Source of the DNA: Methylobacter sp. BlB1
GTDB taxonomy: Bacteria > Pseudomonadota > Gammaproteobacteria > Methylococcales > Methylomonadaceae
Assembly: GCF_015476545.1 (NCBI RefSeq)
Contig: NZ_JADMKV010000050.1
Location: 1 to 35,709, forward strand
DNA: 35,709 bases
Direction: 5' to 3'
In this document: in pieces, positions 17,298-25,764 of the stretch
Layout of the letters: each line of letters starts with the position of its first letter
How positions within the stretch are numbered: position 1 is the first letter of the stretch
Notes under the pieces: model-generated
Database searches by the model: none
What the model saw: only the letters and a program-made list of their open reading frames with translations
Told to the model about the DNA's origin: nothing
Made by a program: the position numbers and the translations under genes

Positions 17298-19028
17298 ATG
17301 TCATCAGCGAAACTCCGGATCAGCCTGGGCCATGCCAGCGACAAGGGCGTCAAGGCCGATAATGAAGACTTCCACGGCGCGCTGATGCCGGAAGAGCCCC
17401 AGCTGACCTACAAAGGCATCGCCGTTGCCATTGCCGACGGCATGAGCAGCAGCGATGCCGGCAAGCAGGCCAGCCATTGCTGCGTGGTCGGTTTTCTGGA
17501 GGATTATTACAGCACGCCTGATTCCTGGTCCGTGATCCATGCCGGGCAGAAGATCCTCTCCGCGACCAATTCCTGGCTGTACAGCCAGGGGCAGGCCCGC
17601 TACGCGTCCGCCAGGGGCCTGGTCAGCACGCTCAGCATCTGCGTCTTCAAATCGACCACGGCGCATGTTTTTCATATCGGCGATTCCAGAATTTATCGCC
17701 TGCGCAAGGGCAATCTCGAACAGATCACCCGCGACCACCGCGTCTGGGTCAGCCAGGAAAAGAGCTACCTGAACCGGGCAATGGGCATAGAACCCCGGCT
17801 GGACGCCGATTACCAGGCGCTGCCGCTGGAAAAAGGCGACCTGTTCCTGATGACAACGGACGGCGTGCATGATTTCATCAATGAAAAGGCCCTGAAAAGG
17901 CTTTTGCAGGAAAGCACTGATTTAACGTTGACGGCTGAAAAAATCGTTCGCATGGCAGCCGACAATAAAAGCGACGACAATTTAACCTGCCAACTGGTCA
18001 GGATCGAAGAACTGCCGCCGGCGAAAGAGGATGAAATCCTGCGCCGCCATACCAACCTGCCTTTCCCGCCGCCGCTGAAGCCCGGCATGGTGCTGGACGG
18101 CTACCGGATTGAAGAGGAACTGCATGCCAGCAAGCGCACGCAGATTTACCGGGCTTTCGACATGAAAACCGGCACGCAGGCCGTACTGAAAACTCCGTCC
18201 ATTCTGTATGACGACGATACGCACTACATCGAACATTTTCTGCACGAAGAATGGGCGGGGAAACGGATTCATAATGACAATGTCCTGAAAACCCTCGGCA
18301 ACGACCGCGAAAAAAGCGGCATTTACTATGTCACCGAATTTCTGGAAGGCCCCACGCTCAGGCAGTGGATGGATGCCAACCCGAAAGCCGACATCAAGGA
18401 GACGCGCAAAATCCTGGAGCAAATCGCCAAAGGGCTGCGCGCCTTCCACCGCATGGAAATGCTGCATCAGGATCTAAAACCCGAAAATATCATGTTCGCT
18501 AAAAACGGCACCGTGAAGATCATCGACTTCGGCTCCGTCAAGATCGCCGGCATCAAGGAAATGACGCCGCAGGAGCACATCGACCATACCGAGGTGCTGG
18601 GCACCTTGAATTACACCGCGCCCGAATATCATTTGGGCCAGCGCGGCAGCATCAAATCCGATCTGTACTCGCTGGGCGTCATTGCCTATGAAATGCTGAA
18701 CGGCGCCCTGCCCTTCGGCCCGGACATGCCGGAACGGCCGAATCAATCGAGCTTGGCAAAACTGAAATACGTGCCCAGCATTTATCACAACATCATGGTG
18801 CCGGCCTGGATAGACGGCGCCTTGAAAAAAGCCACGGCCATCAACCCGCATTTGCGCTATGACGACCTGTCGGAGTTCCTGTTCGACCTGTCCCTGCCCA
18901 ATCCGAAATTCCTGAGGCCGGAAGAGCGGCTGCCGCTCATGCAGCGAAACCCGACCGGTTTCTGGAAAGGCCTGTCAGCGCTGTTGCTGTTTACCAATCT
19001 GGCTTTGCTGTATTTACTGATGGGTTAG
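17298..19028 (+). CDS. Membrane-anchored bifunctional PP2C phosphatase / Ser-Thr protein kinase
   Basis: A 576-residue fusion. Residues 10-235 are a PP2C phosphatase with metal-binding Asp sites intact (DNED at 21-24, ADGMSSSDAG at 46-55, HIGDSR at 126-131, TTDGVHD at 186-192, SDDN at 225-228). Residues 268-545 are a Hanks-type kinase: a degenerate glycine loop (EEELHASKRTQIYRA), VAIK-like AVLK, the catalytic loop LHQDLKPEN at 389-397, DFG at 410-412 and APEY at 441-444. A single C-terminal helix (about 553-575) anchors it in the membrane with both domains cytoplasmic. It lies directly behind the NarK-like gene, so the transporter is a plausible substrate (inference). The last 29 codons recur as an 88-bp near-copy at 28439-28526. 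Confidence 0.95.
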   Translation: MSSAKLRISLGHASDKGVKADNEDFHGALMPEEPQLTYKGIAVAIADGMSSSDAGKQASHCCVVGFLEDYYSTPDSWSVIHAGQKILSATNSWLYSQGQARYASARGLVSTLSICVFKSTTAHVFHIGDSRIYRLRKGNLEQITRDHRVWVSQEKSYLNRAMGIEPRLDADYQALPLEKGDLFLMTTDGVHDFINEKALKRLLQESTDLTLTAEKIVRMAADNKSDDNLTCQLVRIEELPPAKEDEILRRHTNLPFPPPLKPGMVLDGYRIEEELHASKRTQIYRAFDMKTGTQAVLKTPSILYDDDTHYIEHFLHEEWAGKRIHNDNVLKTLGNDREKSGIYYVTEFLEGPTLRQWMDANPKADIKETRKILEQIAKGLRAFHRMEMLHQDLKPENIMFAKNGTVKIIDFGSVKIAGIKEMTPQEHIDHTEVLGTLNYTAPEYHLGQRGSIKSDLYSLGVIAYEMLNGALPFGPDMPERPNQSSLAKLKYVPSIYHNIMVPAWIDGALKKATAINPHLRYDDLSEFLFDLSLPNPKFLRPEERLPLMQRNPTGFWKGLSALLLFTNLALLYLLMG

Positions 19029-19031
19029 ATG
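18944..19031 (+). repeat. 88-bp direct repeat, left copy (3' end of kinase gene)
   Basis: Matches 28439-28526 without gaps, 82 of 88 positions by eye. It encodes the kinase's transmembrane anchor plus the stop codon. Together the copies flank the whole restriction/Septu-like island, like the duplicated gene ends that often border integrated islands. Confidence 0.85.
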
Positions 19032-19335
19032 TGTGGGTTTTTAAGGATTGTCTAAAGTCACCATAGGATGCTGCTGAGGTACGAAGCGCATCATTCGCGA
19101 TGCTGAATCTTCCGCGAAACGATCAGGCTCATTCTTCCTGATTTTTTGTAAGCCTGTATATGTTTTTGAAGCTTAGAAATATCCATTTGGCCTCTTTGGA
19201 CTGCTTAATTTTTTGGTGACTCTTTGTTTCAATACGAACCAACAATAAAAGCACTCGCTATGCTCATTTGGTAGACTTTTTTCGCGGGACATTGAACGCA
19301 TCAGCGACTTCGATGTGATGATATGGTTATAGCCA
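19029..19335. other. Intergenic region between convergent kinase and HNH genes
   Basis: 307 bp without a gene. It lies just inside the left boundary of the defence island. The only structure seen is the weak terminator at 19122-19147. No integrase or recognisable attachment core other than the 88-bp repeat itself. Confidence 0.5.
19122..19147 (+). terminator. Candidate rho-independent terminator
   Basis: A 6-bp stem ATCAGG/CCTGAT (19122-19127 and 19137-19142) with a 9-nt loop runs into a T-run at 19142-19147. It is placed to stop plus-strand transcription about 95 bp after the kinase gene. The stem is short, so moderate confidence. Confidence 0.5.
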
Positions 19336-20205
19336 TCAGGCAGCTAACCTTATTAATTGCGGCTCATTTCTAAATAAAATACACCATCTCGCGACAGAAG
19401 AAAGTTCCGCGCCCGCTTGGGTCATCGATCTTATGTTAATCAGATGATCTCGTACTTTTTGTTTTGCGGCTGGGTTACCCCCATGTGAACAGCGGGATTT
19501 AGCTTTTAAATATAGCTCTATTTCCTGCGATACTTTTTGCCATATTTTTCTGCGCTCTTCAGGCAGTGCCGCATGTTCATTTAGCTTCAATCGCTTAATC
19601 GTTTCTTCAACTCTTTGCTTTTCCCAATCAGAAATCCCAGGTGCGGCGATAGCGTTTCCCTCTTCATCAAAAGCAATTAAATTAACATCATCCGGATCTG
19701 TGGGATCGAGCAAATAAATGGCTTCCGATTCCTCGCAACGGTTATTGAATTCCGAGACAAGCGATCCTTCTTTAAGAGGAAACCATCCTCCTTTTTTACG
19801 GTTACCTACGTTGCCGCATAATCGGTAATTCGTATAATCGAAAGCCAACCACCAATAGCCGTCACGGACAGTACCGTCCAGCGCTTTTGTCTCTTTTTTA
19901 GGTCGAAAGTGTTCTACATCATAGTGAGAAAATAGTTCTTTTACCTCTGAGAACCAACACTTTCCCTTTGATAGCACTTGCAGCCAGGACTTTAACCTGC
20001 CCCAATGAGCGGCATGGTCATCTATAAATTTATTACGTCCCTCTATATCACTATTATTGTGTAAGGTTTCCAGCTGCTGATAATAAGCTTGTGACTGGGC
20101 CAGCCATGCCACCCAGGCTTCTTGGGACCAGGGTTCCCAGTCAGGAAAGTCCGCATCGCGCGGCGTATTGATAGGTGTCTTTCCTTCAATATCAATGAAT
20201 CTCAT
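19336..20205 (-). CDS. PtuB-like HNH endonuclease (TIGR02646-type, restriction-associated)
   Basis: A 289-residue protein resembling PtuB of Septu and the TIGR02646 HNH family found with retrons. The recognisable core is CWFSEVKELFSHYDVEHFRP (from residue 83) followed by YWWLAFDYTNYRLCGN and KKGGWFPL. His99 in DVEHFRPK is the expected catalytic base and Asn126 a partner residue. Relatives usually have CxxCE before the DxEH motif and another Cys pair after it; here only Cys83 and Cys130 remain, so the structural zinc site appears reduced. The start codon overlaps the ATPase stop by 4 nt (ATGA), so the two are translationally coupled and probably form an ATPase-nuclease complex that cleaves nucleic acid during phage infection. 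Confidence 0.82.
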   Translation of the reverse strand: MRFIDIEGKTPINTPRDADFPDWEPWSQEAWVAWLAQSQAYYQQLETLHNNSDIEGRNKFIDDHAAHWGRLKSWLQVLSKGKCWFSEVKELFSHYDVEHFRPKKETKALDGTVRDGYWWLAFDYTNYRLCGNVGNRKKGGWFPLKEGSLVSEFNNRCEESEAIYLLDPTDPDDVNLIAFDEEGNAIAAPGISDWEKQRVEETIKRLKLNEHAALPEERRKIWQKVSQEIELYLKAKSRCSHGGNPAAKQKVRDHLINIRSMTQAGAELSSVARWCILFRNEPQLIRLAA

Positions 20206-21917
20206 TTTGCCCCTTCCTCCCTCAAGATCTCATCGATAATTTCATCAGCTATCGCATCCTGCTCTTTCTTTTCCTCAGGCGTTAATATTTCCTTATGAAA
20301 TTTTGTATGTATTGCCATTTTCTGAACAAACAACTCAAAGTAAGGATCTCTAAAATCCGATGAAAAACCCAGATCAGATAATTCATCACTGAGTCGTGAT
20401 AGCTCCTCGTCCTGGGATTGCGTTCGTTTCCGGCCCAGCGCATATAAATAGTTGCGTTTATCCAGGCGACGCCGGGTTTCCGAGTCAAGTGTCGAGCGCA
20501 GTCCAAAGAGATCGCTTTTTAGTAACCCAGCCACTCCCATTCCTTGCGGATGCTCATCAGGTTCGTCAACAGCCGACCTTCCCCGCTCGTTTCGAAGTAT
20601 TCGTACTTGCTCTTTTCGCAGGCTGCCGACCATCATGGGATCGTGGGTGGTGATGATGATTTGCGAATCGCCCGCAAGGGTTTTGCCTTCTTCCTGTTTG
20701 ATGATTCTCTCGATGTCATCAAAATAGCGCAGTTTCCAGATCGGGTTTAGGTGGGTATCCGGCTCGTCCAAAAGAAACAGGCAATGGTCCTGGCTGGTGA
20801 TGCGCATCAGGCCGAGCACGGTCAGCAGTTGGACTTCGCCCTCCGATAATTGATCGAAGCTGATGTTGCCTTCGACGTCTTTATGTTTGACGGTAATTCT
20901 GACTTCATCGATCAAGTCGCCAATGTAAGCCCCTTCCGCGTAGCGAAAGAACCATTTCGGCGGCCCGACTTTTTCGCCCAACTCCTTGAGCTTTTCGTTA
21001 TCGGGGACAAACAGGTAGAGCTGTTCTTGCTGCTCACGACGGCCACGAAAATCGATGCGTTTTTGGACTTTTTGATCAATCGGCGCAATCGCCACATCCC
21101 AAAGCTTATCCAGAAATTCACTGACGACGGTCCCGCCCGCATACCAGAAACGGCTGTCGCCATTAGCGATGTCATTTTCATCGAGCCTGGATTTTAAATA
21201 GTGGGGTTGTTTTAATACGAATAAGGCGGAACCCAACTCGATAATGCCAAGATCATCCGTCAACTGGCGAAAGACCGGATCGTCGGATAACAGACAAGAC
21301 AATAGTACAAGCTGGGTATGCGGACCACGGCAATAAAACAAACGCCGCAGTTCATCATTGCCCATATTCTGCCGCGCCCGTTGCACACGTTCTTCATGGA
21401 CCTTTATTTTCTCGGCACTGGCTTCCGTGCCATCGAAGTTTTCCAATAAATGGGCAGGCATATATTCCTGGGAACCGGAGCGCATTTTTTTATTGAAGCG
21501 CTCAAGGTGGGGATAAAACAGTTCTTCGATGCGCTGATTTTTACCGGAATAATAAGCGAAGATATGCGCAGGTAGATAAGTATGGGGATTATCGGTGATT
21601 ATTTTCGTACTGCTTTTTTCGCCATCGATCAGCACTTTCGGCTTTTTACCTTTCATGGCTTCAAGGTTAATGACATGGCCTCGCAGTTCGTATTCCATCT
21701 CATAATCCAGACTAGCGACATTGTCTAAATCCAGATCCCTGAAGATGGTTATGATTACTTCCAGCAGATTGGATTTGCCCGAGCCATTCTGGCCGATAAT
21801 CGCATGGCTTTTTAATGCTTTTGTTTCGCCGGCCGGCAATTGTGCTGTTTCTGAAAACGCAATCTCAAAATCTTTCAGGTTGCGAAATTCCTTGATCTTT
21901 AACCTGCGGATAAACAT
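20202..21917 (-). CDS. PtuA-like, restriction-system-associated AAA (ABC/SMC-class) ATPase
   Basis: A 571-residue ATPase of the OLD/RecF/PtuA class. It starts FIRRLKIKEFRNLKDFEIAF, the usual N terminus of these proteins. Walker A is GQNGSGKSN (42-50), the ABC signature is LSEGE (357-361), Walker B is LLDEPDTHLNP (382-392) and the H-loop is THDP (424-427), so it should hydrolyse ATP as a dimer. No Toprim nuclease domain is visible, so nuclease activity must come from the HNH partner next to it, as in Septu. Its ATG overlaps the hsdS stop by 1 nt (TGATG), tying it to the type I restriction operon. The likely role is an infection sensor or loader for the HNH protein; whether it also contacts HsdS is unknown. 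Confidence 0.87.
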   Translation of the reverse strand: MFIRRLKIKEFRNLKDFEIAFSETAQLPAGETKALKSHAIIGQNGSGKSNLLEVIITIFRDLDLDNVASLDYEMEYELRGHVINLEAMKGKKPKVLIDGEKSSTKIITDNPHTYLPAHIFAYYSGKNQRIEELFYPHLERFNKKMRSGSQEYMPAHLLENFDGTEASAEKIKVHEERVQRARQNMGNDELRRLFYCRGPHTQLVLLSCLLSDDPVFRQLTDDLGIIELGSALFVLKQPHYLKSRLDENDIANGDSRFWYAGGTVVSEFLDKLWDVAIAPIDQKVQKRIDFRGRREQQEQLYLFVPDNEKLKELGEKVGPPKWFFRYAEGAYIGDLIDEVRITVKHKDVEGNISFDQLSEGEVQLLTVLGLMRITSQDHCLFLLDEPDTHLNPIWKLRYFDDIERIIKQEEGKTLAGDSQIIITTHDPMMVGSLRKEQVRILRNERGRSAVDEPDEHPQGMGVAGLLKSDLFGLRSTLDSETRRRLDKRNYLYALGRKRTQSQDEELSRLSDELSDLGFSSDFRDPYFELFVQKMAIHTKFHKEILTPEEKKEQDAIADEIIDEILREEGAK

Positions 21918-23755
21918 CAGCCAGCCTCCGCCCCGCTCTGGTTATCGGCATCTTTTTCAATCATGCGGGCCTTTTCAGGCTCCACAATCCAGTCACGCGC
22001 CATTTCAGTCTTGAGCTGTTGGTAAAACTTATCAATATCATCCATGCCGGAATAATTCCATAAGGCTTTTGATGAAAGTTCGCCATTGTGTTTGGCCAGA
22101 ATGGCGGATAGCGGGGCCTGATCTTTGTTGGTGGGGCTGACTTTTAGTCTGAGTGTTGATACTAATTCAGTTTTTGGGATTTTCACTTTTTCGACTTCCT
22201 TAATTTCATTACCGGTAATGGATGCGATAGCGGCCTGGGCAAGGGTCTTAGCCGTTTTATTCGCTTTGGTCAGCTGTTTTTCAAGTTGGTCGCATAGTTG
22301 CATCAATTGATATGTCTTTGTAACAATCTCTTCCATCTCTTCTCTAGGTGGCAAAGTTATAGCTACTTGCTCTAATATTCCCAAATTAATGTTTTTTTGT
22401 GCAGTAGAAGGAGCATATTCCAACAAACTTGATTTTGCTGTTCTAACAAAAAGATCGAAGTACTCAACATTACCTACACATTCAAATGGTATAAAGCCAA
22501 CGACACTGTCAGGAAAGCACGCTTTAATCTTTAAAATTGCACTATCCGCAATATTTGCAGCAATCGTAATACATAGAGTTTCTTCTGGCCAAATATGACT
22601 TTGTTCAAGACCAAATTCGCTGTATTTCTTGCTATAGTTAGTTATTCCTTTACCGACAGATCTGGCTACATCACCTGTTTGAATGAATGGATATTTTCCA
22701 TCAAGAAATAACTTAGGATCATTTCTTGGTCTATGCTTTGATTTCCCTCTTCCAAAAATACCAATTTCACTAAATTTCGCCCACACCCAATTGCTGGGTA
22801 TCGTAAAAGGATAATCTACAAGTTCTTGGTATTGCTTTGGCTTTTTAATTATTTTTTGTTTGATCAATTTTTCCCTGTGCGTGTGACACTTCGCTAGTAG
22901 TTCAGATGCGTCGCAATCACCTCTTCGTGTCAGGTACCCACGGATTGCTGCATTCATAATGGTATTACGCAAATTATTGATATCCTCAGGACCATCAAAT
23001 AATAAGGGAAAAATACTTTGCACACGCAGCCAAGCATCTTTGAGTTCATGGGGGCTTTGAGCGTTGGCGAGAGCGTCCAGGGCGGTGGTGCGGGTAAGGG
23101 TTTGCAGTTTGCGGCGTTTTTGTTGTTGGGCTTCCAGTTTGTCGCAAAGCGCCATGAGTTCATCGACTTTGGCGACGATGCGAGCCTGTTCTTCGATTGG
23201 TGGTAACTCAATTTTCTGGGCTTTAAGAATCGTTTGCGAGATATTCTGCTGAGCAAGTCCCTTTCCCTGTAGAAAAAGATGACTACGATTTGCCCTGATG
23301 AAGACAAAGAGATATCGAGTTAGCGCTAAATCCTCGTTAACAACGCAATGTGCAATCGCTTGGTTTGTCGCACACTCAAAACCGGTTATACCCAGCTTTC
23401 CAATCGACCCATACATTCCTACCAATAGAGCACCTGGCGGGATAAGTTTGGCAGAGCTGTTTTCAAGTCCTTTTTGTGTGATTGAGCCAGACGCAGACGT
23501 CACAATCCCGTCATTCAAGTCACCGATTACTAACCAAGGAATATCTCCTCCGTAATAATCTGCGTGCGTCTTTAGAGGAGTTCCACCACTACCCCATTTA
23601 CCCACATCGCTTAGAAGGTACAGAGTCCTTGATTGTCGTTCTGCAAAAAGTCGACCCTGTACCGCAAATTGCAACACCAACTCCCGCAATTGCTGCACCC
23701 CACCAGGCGCATTAACAATATGCCCAAACTCGGCCAAAAACTGCTTGGCATCCAT
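21917..23755 (-). CDS. hsdS: Type I restriction-modification specificity subunit HsdS with C-terminal extension
   Basis: A 612-residue specificity subunit, longer than most HsdS (about 400-470). It has two target-recognition domains: TRD1 about residues 45-185, ending in the conserved IELPPIEEQARIVAKVDELM, and TRD2 about 310-470, ending in ITLPPREEMEEIVTKTYQLM. Two related helices open each half (GVQQLRELVLQFAVQGRL and DINNLRNTIMNAAIRGYL), giving the usual pseudo-symmetry. After the last coiled coil an extra 80 residues (about 530-612) carry LSAILAKHNGELSSKALWNY and IDKFYQQLKTEMARDWIVEP, which look like a small helical domain. It overlaps hsdM and the ATPase gene by 1 nt each. It sets the bipartite DNA sequence recognised by methylase and nuclease. 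TRD2 is visibly more AT-rich than its flanks. Confidence 0.94.
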   Translation of the reverse strand: MDAKQFLAEFGHIVNAPGGVQQLRELVLQFAVQGRLFAERQSRTLYLLSDVGKWGSGGTPLKTHADYYGGDIPWLVIGDLNDGIVTSASGSITQKGLENSSAKLIPPGALLVGMYGSIGKLGITGFECATNQAIAHCVVNEDLALTRYLFVFIRANRSHLFLQGKGLAQQNISQTILKAQKIELPPIEEQARIVAKVDELMALCDKLEAQQQKRRKLQTLTRTTALDALANAQSPHELKDAWLRVQSIFPLLFDGPEDINNLRNTIMNAAIRGYLTRRGDCDASELLAKCHTHREKLIKQKIIKKPKQYQELVDYPFTIPSNWVWAKFSEIGIFGRGKSKHRPRNDPKLFLDGKYPFIQTGDVARSVGKGITNYSKKYSEFGLEQSHIWPEETLCITIAANIADSAILKIKACFPDSVVGFIPFECVGNVEYFDLFVRTAKSSLLEYAPSTAQKNINLGILEQVAITLPPREEMEEIVTKTYQLMQLCDQLEKQLTKANKTAKTLAQAAIASITGNEIKEVEKVKIPKTELVSTLRLKVSPTNKDQAPLSAILAKHNGELSSKALWNYSGMDDIDKFYQQLKTEMARDWIVEPEKARMIEKDADNQSGAEAG

Positions 23756-25647
23756 CAGGCTTGTTCCTCTTCTTCAAAATGGTGGGCAAGGGCCGCGGCG
23801 AGTTCGTCTTTTAGCAGGTTTTGCGTTTCCTCGATATCCGCCAGCAGTTGTTTGTATTTGATCAGCAGTTCGTCCGGGTCATGGCTTTCCGCTTCCGGCG
23901 CATTGGGATTCTTGATGTCCAGATTGTAGATCGGCCAGTAGATGCGGTCGCCCGCGGCTTGTTCGTCGCGTGCCTGAGATTGTAGGTTTTCGGCGCTTTT
24001 TTTCAAATCATCAGCAGCGCTTTCCATGGACTCAATAATTTTCTGATTGCTTCCTTGTTTTATCGCTTCGTCCAAGGCATTGATCAGCACTAGCGTATAT
24101 TCCTGAGACCCTGTCTCATTTTTAAGATCAGACTCTAAATCCTTCAATTGCACTATAAGCAACTGCTTTAAATCATCACTACTGCGCCGACCAACCAGTG
24201 TATCGGTCAAATACTTACGCTGCCTTAATGTATCGGAAGCTTCATTTTTAAGTTTCTCTGCTTTATCCCAATAGGGTTTTGCTTTCGCTTCGGCGGCTTC
24301 CTTAATCGATTTAAAATCGATTTTCCAGGCAAGTTCGCTTTCCTGGCGTTCGGCAAAGTCATCTTTTTCCTTGCCCCACCAGGCTTTTTCCTGCTCAAAT
24401 TCTTCCAACCGAATGGGTTTGGTTTTGCTGTAGCTTTTATAGCCTTCCGGATACGGGTGCTCATAAAACCAAATGGTTTCCGTCGGTTTGCCTTTGGTAA
24501 AAAACAGCAGGTTGGATTTGATACTGGTGTAGGGATTAAACACGCCATTGGGCAGGCGGATAATCGTGTGTAAATTGCATTTAGTTAATAATTCTTCTTT
24601 AATACGAGCTTTCACGCCTTCACCAAACAGAAAGCCATCTGGCAATACAATCGCTGCACGGCCTCCTTCATCTTTGAGCAACTTATTAACAATTAAAGTC
24701 ACAAACATATCTGCTGTTTCGCGTGTTTGGATTAGATAATCTGATCCAGACTTATTGTCTTCCATCCCCCCAAAAGGCGGATTAGTGATCACACAATCCA
24801 CTTTGTCGTTCTGCCCCCAATCATTCCAGCCTTTAGCCAGGGTATTGCGGTGCTCTATCTGACTCGGCACATCGATGCCGTGCAGCAGCATATTGGTCGT
24901 ACAGAGCAGATGCGGCAGTTGCTTTTTCTCAAAGCCTCTAATCGATGCTTCGATGGATTTTTTTTGTTCCGGACTGGATTTATCAGTGAGCTGTCCGCTC
25001 AGATGATCAATAGCGGCGGTCAAGAAGCCGCCGGTGCCGCAAGCCGGGTCCAGGACCGTTTCGCCCAACTGGGGATTGACCCTTTGCACCATGAATTGGG
25101 TAATGGCGCGCGGAGTATAGAACTCACCGGCATTGCCTGCTGAACGCAGGTCGTTGAGGATTTGCTCGTAAATGTCGCCGAGGTGTTGGCGGGTTTTGAA
25201 ATCGTGAAAGTTGATCGCTTCGTCGAGCTTTTCAATGACGCCCAGCATCAGGGTGCCGGATTTCATGTAATTATTGGAATCGACAAAGACTTCGCGCACC
25301 ACCTTGGCCTTGGCGATATGCGCATTGTTTTCCGCGCCTTCGATGTTCATGTCTTTCAGGCCGGGAAATACGGTGCCGTTGACATAGTTGATCAGCTCAT
25401 TGGGCGCAATCTGAGGCTTGCCGTCTTTATATTTCGCCCAGTTGCGCCAACGGCACGCCTCCGGCAATGGCGACTGGTAGGTTTCGCCCCGGTCTCCGGC
25501 ATCGTCCTCCCAATCTTCTTCGCGCTGATCGAATATTTTTAAAAACAACATCCAGGTAAGCTGGCCGATACGTTGGGCATCGCCATCGACACCGTCGTCT
25601 TTACGCATGATGTCCTGGATGGATTTAATGGTACTGCTTAGGTTCAT
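23755..25647 (-). CDS. hsdM: Type I restriction-modification N6-adenine methyltransferase HsdM
   Basis: About 630 residues. I chose the ATG at 25647 (AGAGAA upstream) over a GTG two codons earlier. The N-terminal helical domain (IQDIMRKDDGVDGDAQRIGQ) is followed by the methylase core: the SAM-binding DPACGTGGF (about 200-208) and the catalytic NPPF (289-292), the hallmark of N6-adenine methylation. GEFYTPRAITQFMV is the conserved motif just before it. A long charged helical C-terminal region (about 455-630) should contact HsdS. It methylates host sites so that HsdR does not cut them. The gene follows hsdR after about 110 bp containing a perfect inverted repeat and is coupled to hsdS by TGATG. 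Confidence 0.95.
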   Translation of the reverse strand: MNLSSTIKSIQDIMRKDDGVDGDAQRIGQLTWMLFLKIFDQREEDWEDDAGDRGETYQSPLPEACRWRNWAKYKDGKPQIAPNELINYVNGTVFPGLKDMNIEGAENNAHIAKAKVVREVFVDSNNYMKSGTLMLGVIEKLDEAINFHDFKTRQHLGDIYEQILNDLRSAGNAGEFYTPRAITQFMVQRVNPQLGETVLDPACGTGGFLTAAIDHLSGQLTDKSSPEQKKSIEASIRGFEKKQLPHLLCTTNMLLHGIDVPSQIEHRNTLAKGWNDWGQNDKVDCVITNPPFGGMEDNKSGSDYLIQTRETADMFVTLIVNKLLKDEGGRAAIVLPDGFLFGEGVKARIKEELLTKCNLHTIIRLPNGVFNPYTSIKSNLLFFTKGKPTETIWFYEHPYPEGYKSYSKTKPIRLEEFEQEKAWWGKEKDDFAERQESELAWKIDFKSIKEAAEAKAKPYWDKAEKLKNEASDTLRQRKYLTDTLVGRRSSDDLKQLLIVQLKDLESDLKNETGSQEYTLVLINALDEAIKQGSNQKIIESMESAADDLKKSAENLQSQARDEQAAGDRIYWPIYNLDIKNPNAPEAESHDPDELLIKYKQLLADIEETQNLLKDELAAALAHHFEEEEQA

Positions 25648-25686
25648 AAACACTTCTCTTTATTGCTTGAGCAACATCGCCGTAGC

Positions 25687-25764
25687 CGTAGGTCGGGTTA
25701 GCGTAGCGTAACCCGACATTGATGGCGTAAAACGTCGGGTTACGCTACGCTAACCCGACCTACG
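25687..25764. repeat. REP/BIME-like perfect 31-bp inverted repeat between hsdR and hsdM
   Basis: Arms 25687-25717 and 25734-25764 are perfect complements around a 16-nt spacer. Each arm is itself a shorter hairpin (GTCGGGTTA/TAACCCGAC). The right arm overlaps the last codons of hsdR and provides its TAG stop. Related sequence (GCGTAGCGTAACCC) occurs at 28434-28447. Likely a mobile REP-type intergenic repeat; it could also attenuate transcription from hsdR into hsdM. Confidence 0.85.

Noticed and set aside
15805-19028. Nitrate assimilation operon
   Set aside because: Only a transporter and a regulatory enzyme are present; no nitrate or nitrite reductase gene lies in the window.
19336-21917. 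Retron system
   Set aside because: The HNH family is known from retrons, but there is no reverse transcriptase or msr/msd-like RNA nearby.
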